Assembly: GCA_002396665.1 (NCBI GenBank)
Contig: DGYJ01000123.1
Coordinates: forward strand, 27,235-46,349
Length of the DNA: 19,115 bases
Direction: 5' to 3'
Source: Bdellovibrionaceae bacterium UBA5009
Lineage (GTDB): Bacteria > Bdellovibrionota > Bdellovibrionia > Bdellovibrionales > Bdellovibrionaceae
Shown here: one piece after another, positions 1-5,584 of the stretch
How the letters are laid out: each line of letters opens with the position of its first letter
Position numbering within the stretch: position 1 is the first letter of the stretch
Notes under the pieces: generated by a model
The model's database searches: none
What the model was told of the DNA's origin: nothing
What the model saw: the letters and a program-made list of their open reading frames with translations, nothing else
Translations under genes and position numbers: made by a program

Positions 1-1024
1 ACGCCAGGTTTGGAGAGATCTTTTTTTCCCCGGATTTGCATTCAACAGCGAAGAGGGGTTTTTTATTTTTCAGAACCACAAAATCAACTTCGCGCCCCAG
101 GGTGTCGCGTAGAAAACGCAATTCCATTTTATCGCCTTCGGTATCTTCTAAAAAATGACAGTATTTAAGCAAGTGGGAGGCGACAAAATTTTCCCATCGT
201 GGACCTGTTTGTTCAAGTTCACTCCAGTCCCAAAAATACAATTTTTGTTCCTTTTTTACAGCTTTGATTTTGGGCTGACCAAAGGGTGAAATTCGATAGC
301 AGTAATAGACGCTTTCTAAAATGGTCAACCATCTTTCGACAGATTTGAAGTCGACGTCCAATTCTTGGGCTAGATTTTTTCTTGATAATGGCGAACCTAT
401 GCGATCAACAAGGGAGTCTGCAAGAAGTTCAATGTTGGAAATTTCTTTTATATTCTCAAGGTCGCGAACGTCCGAGTAGATGATTCGTTCCCGCCGCTGT
501 CTGTGCCATCGTTTGAGCGCTATGGCATTTTTTTCGATAAAGGGTTCAGGAAAACCTCCGTATTCAAGTAGGTCTTTTTGCAGCTTGGATTCGGCGTCAT
601 TTGGAAATATAAGCTTTGCTTCGGGTAGGCTAAAAGGATGCATCCGATAATAATGATAGCGCCCAAGCAATGAGTCGCCGCCTTTGCGGTAGTGATCCAA
701 GCGTGCAGATCCAGTGATTAAGAACTGATGAGTATTTTTGAGTTTATCAAAGAGGCCCTTGACGAGGCCACGCCATTTGACGAATTTATGAATTTCATCC
801 AATACAATCAGCTTGTCTGTTGATGGCAAATGTCCTGACATCATCTTTTTTCGATCATCAAGATTGTCCCAATTTAAATAAGCAGTGCTCTGATCTTTGT
901 AGTTTGGAATGATCCCTTGGGAAAAGGTTGTTTTTCCGACCTGGCGAGGACCGCCCAAGAAGACCATTTTCTTCTTGAGGTCCGATAAAATCGCATCTTC
1001 AAGGTATCGTTGTAAAGTAGACAT
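1..1024 (-). CDS. AAA_14/DUF4143-type ATPase, 3' end cut by window edge
   Basis: I read 341 codons without a stop on the minus strand from the ATG at 1024 to the window edge, so the C-terminus is missing. The N-terminal ATPase shows Walker A GGPRQVGKT (residues 24-32), Walker B LIVLDEIHK (72-80) and sensor-like ITGSAR (103-108). The segment at about 210-240 looks like a winged helix. The C-terminal part carries REVDFVV (311-317) and AVECKSG (326-332), the E/D...ExK pattern of a PD-(D/E)XK nuclease-like fold. This layout is that of the AAA_14 plus DUF4143 family of soluble STAND-like ATPases, common in bacteria and archaea, often accessory, and with no settled function. There is no Shine-Dalgarno before the ATG. 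The start codon lies in a palindrome just downstream of a promoter-like pair, which suggests a leaderless mRNA. The family call is strong; the biological role is unknown. Confidence 0.9.
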   Translation of the reverse strand, partial: MSTLQRYLEDAILSDLKKKMVFLGGPRQVGKTTFSQGIIPNYKDQSTAYLNWDNLDDRKKMMSGHLPSTDKLIVLDEIHKFVKWRGLVKGLFDKLKNTHQFLITGSARLDHYRKGGDSLLGRYHYYRMHPFSLPEAKLIFPNDAESKLQKDLLEYGGFPEPFIEKNAIALKRWHRQRRERIIYSDVRDLENIKEISNIELLADSLVDRIGSPLSRKNLAQELDVDFKSVERWLTILESVYYCYRISPFGQPKIKAVKKEQKLYFWDWSELEQTGPRWENFVASHLLKYCHFLEDTEGDKMELRFLRDTLGREVDFVVLKNKKPLFAVECKSGEKKISPNLA

Positions 1025-1040
1025 GAGTCCACTTTACAAC
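1009..1040. repeat. Palindrome enclosing the ATPase start codon (candidate operator)
   Basis: The arms 1009-1022 (GTTGTAAAGTAGAC) and 1027-1040 (GTCCACTTTACAAC) are inverted repeats of 14 bp with one mismatch and a 4-base centre. The palindrome covers both the -10-like hexamer and the ATG of the ATPase gene. A third copy of the half-site, AAAAGTAGACTT on the minus strand, lies at 1068-1057, just upstream of the -35-like element. The layout suggests an operator, possibly autoregulatory, or a structure masking the start. Function is inference. Confidence 0.6.
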
Positions 1041-1058
1041 GAATAAAAGCAGAGTCAA
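1024..1058 (-). promoter_or_regulatory. Candidate promoter giving a leaderless ATPase transcript
   Basis: On the minus strand a -35-like TTGACT (1058-1053) is followed after 16 bp by a -10-like TAAAGT (1036-1031). The ATG begins 7 bases downstream of the -10 hexamer, at 1024, where transcription would be expected to start. No Shine-Dalgarno fits between them. Seen: the hexamers and spacing. Inferred: promoter activity and leaderless translation. Confidence 0.45.
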
Positions 1059-1073
1059 GTCTACTTTTATTCG
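1040..1073. repeat. AT-rich inverted repeat over the lipoprotein stop codon
   Basis: CGAATAAAAG (1040-1049) and CTTTTATTCG (1064-1073) are perfect 10-bp inverted repeats with a 14-base loop. The stem contains the stop codon of the minus-strand lipoprotein gene, and the loop contains the -35-like TTGACT of the ATPase gene. It could end lipoprotein transcription weakly. However, the stem has only two G-C pairs at each end and no uninterrupted U tract follows, so a classical intrinsic terminator is doubtful. Confidence 0.4.
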
Positions 1074-1645
1074 GTATCCCAGCCAGCGACGCGGCCGTTT
1101 TCAAAGTAGACATAGCGGCGCTCTTGTTTAAAGCCATCAGAAGTTGAAATTTGTCTGACATAGCGCCAGCGCTCATTGCGTAGGGCAGGGTTGCCAGAGA
1201 CTTCAACAGATTGGGGTTCGCCCCAAGCTTGTCTGACAAAATCCATGGGCATACCTAATCCAATATCATTATTTTGAATTAATTTTTTTTGTCCTTCGCT
1301 GGGGGATTGGGCCCTTTGCCAAATATTTTTTTCAATGATCCACTTTTGGCGATCTTGGGTATTTTTAAGGCTTAGCATTTCTATTTTTTCGGCATCATCT
1401 TTCAGCCAGGGTAGGACGCGTGCGTACTGTTCTTTTTCTTTTTGAGTTTTCAAAGATTTTTCTAATGACTCAACAGAAACGTTAATTTTTTGAATGGCTT
1501 CTTTTTTTTGAGCATTTTCCCCGTAACCGCTGTCTTCGGATCGCTTTAAACTTGAACAGCTAAAGAGGGACAAGCTAAAGACAGGCAAACTCAAGGCCAA
1601 TAAAAACAGACTTGGTTTATTCCCTAACGACTTAAGAATTTTCAT
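1067..1645 (-). CDS. Lipoprotein with BamE/SmpA-like C-terminal domain
   Basis: A protein of 192 residues. The N-terminus is a type II signal peptide: basic MKILKSLGNK, a hydrophobic stretch, then lipobox LFSC with Cys30, followed by Ser-Ser. This predicts a lipid-anchored envelope protein. Residues about 40-115 are charged, Lys/Glu/Gln-rich and probably helical. The last 70 residues contain GLGMPMDFVRQAWGEP, an ERWRY segment and RYVYFENGRVAGWD. This resembles the fold signature of BamE/SmpA/OmlA-type small lipoproteins (G-M-x(5)-V-x(3)-WG-x-P, then an aromatic strand and an FxxGxV strand). I infer an envelope role. Whether it acts with the BAM complex cannot be told from sequence. The ATG at 1645 gives the complete signal peptide. 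It is divergent from the fliL-like gene and reads toward the ATPase gene. Confidence 0.8.
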   Translation of the reverse strand: MKILKSLGNKPSLFLLALSLPVFSLSLFSCSSLKRSEDSGYGENAQKKEAIQKINVSVESLEKSLKTQKEKEQYARVLPWLKDDAEKIEMLSLKNTQDRQKWIIEKNIWQRAQSPSEGQKKLIQNNDIGLGMPMDFVRQAWGEPQSVEVSGNPALRNERWRYVRQISTSDGFKQERRYVYFENGRVAGWDTE

Positions 1646-1653
1646 AGAAACCC

Positions 1654-1709
1654 CAATTTCGAAATAAGTTCTCTCTTATTTTGTCCTAAGTCCTTAAAAA
1701 ACGAAATTG
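1654..1709. repeat. Nested inverted repeats in divergent intergenic region
   Basis: An outer pair CAATTTCG (1654-1661) / CGAAATTG (1702-1709) is perfect over 8 bp. Inside it lies AAATAAG (1662-1668) / CTTATTT (1675-1681), perfect over 7 bp with a TTCTCT loop. The block sits just upstream of the lipoprotein start, in the region between divergently transcribed genes. It may be an operator or a leader structure; AT-rich chance pairing is also possible. Confidence 0.35.
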
Positions 1710-1712
1710 TTC

Positions 1713-1742
1713 TTGCGATCTAGGGGGCTTGCTTTTTACAAT
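1713..1742 (+). promoter_or_regulatory. Candidate sigma-70-type promoter for fliL-like gene
   Basis: TTGCGA (1713-1718) and TACAAT (1737-1742) are separated by 18 bp, ahead of the gene starting at 1790. Transcription would begin near 1749, leaving a leader of about 40 bases that contains the ribosome-binding site. The match to consensus is good at -10 and partial at -35. Confidence 0.4.
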
Positions 1743-1774
1743 AGTCCAGAGGTTTTACCTAAATCAACGGATTC

Positions 1775-1781
1775 AGAAGGA
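1775..1781 (+). promoter_or_regulatory. Ribosome-binding site deciding the TTG start of the fliL-like gene
   Basis: AGAAGGA is followed by 8 bases and then TTG at 1790. No in-frame ATG with a comparable site exists before the conserved part, so the TTG start is preferred. Confidence 0.65.
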
Positions 1782-1789
1782 CGCAAGCT

Positions 1790-2707
1790 TTGAGCGACAC
1801 CAAGACGACACCGACCAAAGTCGATGAAGCCCCCCACGAAGAGGGAACCTTCACGCTTGAAGACTTGGACAGTATTTTAAAAGAATCTGATTCTGAATTT
1901 GTATCCTCACTTCAGGATTTAAAACAAAGTGCTGAGGCCGCGGCTGGAAATATCGAGCTTCTAGATATAGATGGCATTCTTGCTGAAGAAGAATCTAAAA
2001 CATTAAAAAATAGATTCTTGCGGTTGCGCCGTAGAATCAATAATGAAATCGTTTTGTTGATTGTTAAAGCCAAAAATATCGGTTTGGATATTCTTCAAGT
2101 TCATCTTCCTGACTTTTTAAAATTTCTTCAGAAAAAATTAAAATCTGCGTTGGCCCAGCTTTCAGCGGCCATGAAAGTTTTCAAGCACTGGAGCCTGACA
2201 AAAAAACTGGCCTCAGTGGGAATTTTCTTTCTTTGTCTCTTCGTTGTTGCCTATGTTCACCGCGCGATCACCCATGGCATTGTGCCAGAAAAATCCCACC
2301 TTTTTGTGAACTCCTTAGACGAGTGGGCCGAAAAGACCTATGTCTACACTCCGGGTGAAAATCTAGAGCCCTTTTATGATTCAGCCCGAGTGAAACAGAA
2401 TATTATGTCCCTTCGAAGAATTGTCGTGAATATTAAACCTTCGGTAACATCAGGACCCAATCCCATGGTGGCCTTTGAATTTTTTATTGAAGGGCTATCC
2501 AGTGATGTCACCATCGAAATTAAAGATCGCGAACCTGAAGTTTTAGATTTGATTCAAAGACTGATGGAAGAAAAAACCTTTGACGAGTTGGACTCTGCCG
2601 ATGGCAAAGTCCAACTGAATGAAAAAATCAAGAAAGAGCTGAACACTTTCTTGAGCAAGGGTAAAGTCAAAAAAGTTTATATTAAAAATGCCATCGTGAA
2701 ACCATAG
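1790..2707 (+). CDS. FliL-like single-pass inner-membrane protein with long cytoplasmic N-terminus
   Basis: A protein of 305 residues. Residues 1-135 are charged, acidic at first and then basic, and presumably cytoplasmic. One hydrophobic segment (about 140-157) is the membrane anchor. The periplasmic part ends in a FliL-type domain. KDREPEVLD (245-253), TFDELDSADGK (263-273) and the terminal NTFLSKGKVKKVYIKNAIV (285-303) follow the family pattern of a KDREPxVRD motif, an EEL..xxGK segment and an N..L..G.V..VYF ending. FliL proteins surround or support MotA/MotB stators in the flagellar motor. Standard FliL is about 150-180 residues, so this N-terminus is unusually long. No flagellar gene lies next to it. 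Start is TTG with a good ribosome-binding site. It is convergent with the sigma-54 activator gene. The domain call is fairly sure; the partner motor is unknown. Confidence 0.8.
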   Translation: MSDTKTTPTKVDEAPHEEGTFTLEDLDSILKESDSEFVSSLQDLKQSAEAAAGNIELLDIDGILAEEESKTLKNRFLRLRRRINNEIVLLIVKAKNIGLDILQVHLPDFLKFLQKKLKSALAQLSAAMKVFKHWSLTKKLASVGIFFLCLFVVAYVHRAITHGIVPEKSHLFVNSLDEWAEKTYVYTPGENLEPFYDSARVKQNIMSLRRIVVNIKPSVTSGPNPMVAFEFFIEGLSSDVTIEIKDREPEVLDLIQRLMEEKTFDELDSADGKVQLNEKIKKELNTFLSKGKVKKVYIKNAIVKP

Positions 2708-2736
2708 CAGTCAATCGACGATGAATTGAAACAGTT

Positions 2737-4047
2737 CTAAATCATAATACTTTTGTGATAATCTGGTGCTTTTTTAAAAGCCTCTGCATCGATTTTGTAG
2801 GTTTTAATTCTATCGTGCAACGTGCTTTTAGGAAGCCCCAGATCCATTGCCGTTCGTCGCTGATTTCCCAAATTAGCACTCAGACGTTGCATAATAATTT
2901 GTCGTTCAAGCTGTTTAATCATAGGAAGTTTTTTAATTTCGTCAGCAGATTCAGTGGGCTGTGCTGCAATTGAAAAATTCAAAAGCTGATCCGTTAAGTT
3001 ATTTTCAGAGCCAGGCATAAAATTTATCGAGGCACTGAGAAGCTCTTCAACATTTTCTTTTTCAACAGAATTTTTGCCGTATAAAGCTGAAGCCCTTGCA
3101 ACCATATTGCGAAGCTCACGAATGTGTCCTGGCCAACTGTAGTTTTTTAAGCATTGAATAGCTTCAATTGAAAAACGAACACGAAATTTTTTGGCAAAAT
3201 CATAAAGTAAAGTTTCAAAATCTTCGATGCGGTCTTTGAGTGCCGGGGTTTCTAAATTTGTAACATTCAATCTGTAAAAAAGATCTGACCTGAATTCACC
3301 TTGGCGAATTTTTTCTGCCAAGTTTTGGTGGGTGGCCGCGATGATTCTGACATCTGTAACTAAAGATTTGTCGCTTCCGACAGGGCGTATTTCATTGTTT
3401 TCAAGGGCGCGCAGAAGTTTGGCCTGTAGGGCATAGGATAAATCACCGATTTCGTCTAGAAACAGGGTCCCACCGCGGGCAGATTCAAAGGCCCCTTTAC
3501 GATCGTTAGTTGCCCCGGTGAAACTTCCTTTGACGTGTCCAAAGAGTTCGCTTTCGACTAAGCTTTCAGTTAAGGCACTGCAATTGACGCTCACATAGGG
3601 TCCCTGATGGCGTTTTGAAGACGCATGGACTGCTCTGGCAATAACATCTTTACCTGTTCCTGATGGGCCCAAAATTAAAAGTGGAAAGTCAGTTTTAGAA
3701 ACGGAAGTCATCTGCATGAGTTTTTCATTCCAGGATTTGTTCTTACTTGCGAGGGGAAAGGCCAAGGGCTGTTCTAGTTTTTTGACAAATTGGAACTCTT
3801 GCGAGCCAATGCGAATAATATCTTCGTGTTGTAGCGCTGACTCTTGGACTCGAGAATGGTTCACATAGACCCCATCAATGCTACGAAGATCGCGGATATA
3901 AAATTGGTCTTCTTTTTTTTCGATTCGGGCATGGCGAGAGCAAATGGAAGGGTCTAAAAGCTGAAGCTGGGTGTCGGCTCCGGAGCCAATGGTAAAATAG
4001 GGGCTGAGTTCGATGGTTTCGTTGGTTGTTTCAGAAACAAGATACAT
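2737..4047 (-). CDS. FHA-domain sigma-54-dependent transcriptional activator
   Basis: A 436-residue enhancer-binding protein with three parts. An N-terminal FHA domain (about 1-90) has SRHARI at 38-42 and a DGVYVN strand at 58-63. The central AAA+ domain has Walker A GPSGTGKD (127-134), the sigma-54 contact loop as GSFTGA (174-179, canonical GAFTGA) and Walker B TLFLDEIGD (194-202). It also has FRSDLFYRLNV (252-262) and the WPGHIRELRN segment (305-314). A C-terminal Fis-type helix-turn-helix lies at about 393-416. FHA domains bind phosphothreonine, so activity is likely set by a Ser/Thr kinase rather than by a histidine-kinase receiver, which is absent. This architecture is frequent in Myxococcus and Bdellovibrio. 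It is transcribed divergently from engB. Target promoters are not evident; I found no good -24/-12 site in the window's gene-flanking gaps. Confidence 0.93.
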   Translation of the reverse strand: MYLVSETTNETIELSPYFTIGSGADTQLQLLDPSICSRHARIEKKEDQFYIRDLRSIDGVYVNHSRVQESALQHEDIIRIGSQEFQFVKKLEQPLAFPLASKNKSWNEKLMQMTSVSKTDFPLLILGPSGTGKDVIARAVHASSKRHQGPYVSVNCSALTESLVESELFGHVKGSFTGATNDRKGAFESARGGTLFLDEIGDLSYALQAKLLRALENNEIRPVGSDKSLVTDVRIIAATHQNLAEKIRQGEFRSDLFYRLNVTNLETPALKDRIEDFETLLYDFAKKFRVRFSIEAIQCLKNYSWPGHIRELRNMVARASALYGKNSVEKENVEELLSASINFMPGSENNLTDQLLNFSIAAQPTESADEIKKLPMIKQLERQIIMQRLSANLGNQRRTAMDLGLPKSTLHDRIKTYKIDAEAFKKAPDYHKSIMI

Positions 4048-4231
4048 ATTTTCCTCCAGACAAAAAAATGGGTTGTTATTGGCTTTATTTCTTGAATCTG
4101 CACTTCTGCAAACCTTGAGCGCGGTTGAAATGGCCTCAAATAGAATAAAACCGACCTTGTCTGGCCGAATTAGTTTTCGAAGACCCTGTTCTAAGAATTG
4201 AGAATATTATTCTTCTAGAGTAGGATGGGAC
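4048..4231. other. Divergent intergenic region between activator gene and engB operon
   Basis: This gap must hold promoters for both directions, but none is convincing. A TAGAAT (4141-4146) resembles a -10 for engB, yet the nearest -35-like TTGAGC (4115-4120) is 20 bp away. A short AGAAT/ATTCT inverted repeat with a 3-base loop occurs at 4201-4213. Translating the gap gives no protein with recognisable features. Confidence 0.4.
4053..4057 (-). promoter_or_regulatory. Strong ribosome-binding site of the FHA activator
   Basis: On the minus strand GGAGG stands 5 bases ahead of the ATG at 4047. It confirms this start, which also begins exactly at the first strand of the FHA domain. Confidence 0.7.
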
Positions 4232-4813
4232 ATGCCACGTTCAATTCATTATATTAAAAGTGCCTATAAGCCAGAAGATTATCCCGAAGCTGACCTTCCT
4301 GAAGTGATCATCACGGGTCGAAGTAATGCCGGGAAGTCTTCGTTGATCAATGCTTGGATGGGTTCCAAAGTGGCCCATGTCAGTCAAACACCAGGTAAAA
4401 CCAGGTTGTTGAATTTTTTTAATGTTGAAAAAAAATATATGCTTGTTGATAGCCCGGGCTATGGTTTTGCGGTTCGTTCAAAGGACGAGCAAGGCGACTG
4501 GAAGCGACTGATGGAAAATTATTTAAGTCGTCGCGAAACATTGCGCGGAGTTATTTTAGTCATGGATGCCCGCAGGGATTGGGACGATGAAGAAGAATTA
4601 CTAAGAGATTTTTGTGATTCCATTGGAAGGCCTATGACAGTGGTTCTTACAAAGGCAGATAAACTTTCAAAATCAGAGCAGCTTCAGCGTAAAAAAATCC
4701 TTTCAAAGGAATCTGGGCTTAGTGATTTGTGGCTTTGTTCTGCTTTGAATAAAACGGGATTGCTTGAAATGGATGAATTTATTTATAAAAATTGGATCGA
4801 GAGAAAAAAATAA
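4232..4813 (+). CDS. engB: Ribosome-biogenesis GTPase YihA/YsxC/EngB
   Basis: A protein of 193 residues, usual for the family. G1 GRSNAGKSS (29-37), the TPGKT switch I segment (53-57), G3 DSPGYG (73-78), G4 TKAD (140-143) and G5 SALN (170-173) are all present and in order. EngB is a circularly unpermuted TRAFAC GTPase needed for assembly of the 50S ribosomal subunit; it acts in the cytoplasm and is usually essential. The start at ATG 4232 gives the normal short lead-in before G1, and a GTAGGA stretch stands upstream. It is the first gene of a long same-strand run. The kdsB start follows the engB stop by 17 bases, so the two are probably cotranscribed. Confidence 0.96.
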   Translation: MPRSIHYIKSAYKPEDYPEADLPEVIITGRSNAGKSSLINAWMGSKVAHVSQTPGKTRLLNFFNVEKKYMLVDSPGYGFAVRSKDEQGDWKRLMENYLSRRETLRGVILVMDARRDWDDEEELLRDFCDSIGRPMTVVLTKADKLSKSEQLQRKKILSKESGLSDLWLCSALNKTGLLEMDEFIYKNWIERKK

Positions 4814-4830
4814 TTGGAAGGTTTTTGTCT

Positions 4831-5580
4831 ATGAAAATCATCGGAGTTATTCCGGCACGTTTGGGCTCGACACGATTTCCTAAAAAACCACTGGCCTTAA
4901 TTCAAGGTCGACCAATGATTCAATGGGTGATTGAAGGGGCGAGGCAGTGCCAAAAATTAAACGATGTGATTGTCGCCACTGACAGTGCCGATATTGCAAG
5001 GGCCTGTGAAGCCATCGGATGTCAGGCCGTTATGACTGATTCCGAGCTGGCCTCGGGAACTGATAGAGTTTATGCCGCAACTTTGAAAATGGATTTTGAT
5101 GTGGTTGTGAATATCCAAGGGGATGAGCCTTTGATTGAGGGCTCTTCGATCGACACTTTGCTTGGTTTTTATGCAAATTCCAACAAGTCCCAGTGGCCTG
5201 ATATGGCGACTTTAGCCCATCCTTTTCGCAATGAAGATGATTATAACTCTCCAAACCTAGTTAAAGTGCTTATGAACAGAAACCAAGAGGCTATTTATTT
5301 TAGTCGTTTTCCGATCCCCCTTTCGCGACATGGCGCAAAAGAGTTGGGGATGCCAGCCTATCGACATTTGGGACTCTATGCCTACACCAAAGATTTTTTG
5401 AAAAGATTTTGTGAGGCGCCCATGGCTTTGATAGAAAAAGGAGAGTCCTTAGAGCAACTTCGTGCGCTCGATCTTGGAGCCAAGATCAAGGTGGGAATTG
5501 TTAAGGAAGCAGCCATCGGAGTGGATACTCCTGAGGACTTAAAAAAAGTCGAACAGATTTTAGCCCAACGAAAAGGATGA
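4831..5580 (+). CDS. kdsB: 3-deoxy-manno-octulosonate cytidylyltransferase (CMP-KDO synthetase)
   Basis: A 249-residue cytoplasmic enzyme that joins CTP and KDO to give CMP-KDO, the activated donor for the LPS inner core. Family motifs: nucleotide-binding IPARLGSTRFPKKPL (7-21), TDSADIA (50-56), the metal/sugar site QGDEPLI (96-102), GLYAY (181-185), LEQLRAL (207-213) and the closing GVDTPEDL (230-237). I chose the ATG at 4831 because MKIIGVIPAR is the standard N-terminus and GGAAGG stands upstream. An earlier in-frame ATG at 4792 would add 13 residues and overlap engB. It lies directly before pyrG, which supplies its CTP substrate; this is a common bacterial pairing. The reading frame is intact. 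Confidence 0.97.
   Translation: MKIIGVIPARLGSTRFPKKPLALIQGRPMIQWVIEGARQCQKLNDVIVATDSADIARACEAIGCQAVMTDSELASGTDRVYAATLKMDFDVVVNIQGDEPLIEGSSIDTLLGFYANSNKSQWPDMATLAHPFRNEDDYNSPNLVKVLMNRNQEAIYFSRFPIPLSRHGAKELGMPAYRHLGLYAYTKDFLKRFCEAPMALIEKGESLEQLRALDLGAKIKVGIVKEAAIGVDTPEDLKKVEQILAQRKG
5572..5576 (+). promoter_or_regulatory. Ribosome-binding site supporting the pyrG TTG start
   Basis: AAGGA within the last codons of kdsB is 8 bases ahead of TTG 5585. The alternative ATG at 5630 is preceded only by a weak AAAGAA. Confidence 0.55.
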
Positions 5581-5584
5581 TCAT

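Noticed and set aside
874..1239. 121-codon minus-strand open frame
   Set aside because: It overlaps the ATPase and lipoprotein genes in another frame, and its translation has no domain or compositional sense.
1719..1732. GGGGGCTTGC as a sigma-54 promoter for the fliL-like gene
   Set aside because: The GG and GC pairs are not 12 bases apart; a sigma-70-like pair fits better.
2692..2723. CATCGT/ACGATG inverted repeat at the end of the fliL-like gene
   Set aside because: Only 6 bp with a 20-base loop and no U tract; likely chance.
2768..2781. GCTTTT/AAAAGC palindrome near the convergent gene ends, possible terminator
   Set aside because: It lies inside the coding part of the sigma-54 activator, where it encodes Lys-Lys-Ala, and has a 2-base loop and weak stem.
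4098..4112. CTGCAC...TGCA as a possible sigma-54 -24/-12 promoter
   Set aside because: The spacing between the two elements does not fit TGGCAC-N5-TTGC and the GG pair is missing.
4792..4830. Upstream ATG start for kdsB
   Set aside because: It would overlap engB and add residues absent from the family; ATG 4831 gives the standard N-terminus with its own ribosome-binding site.
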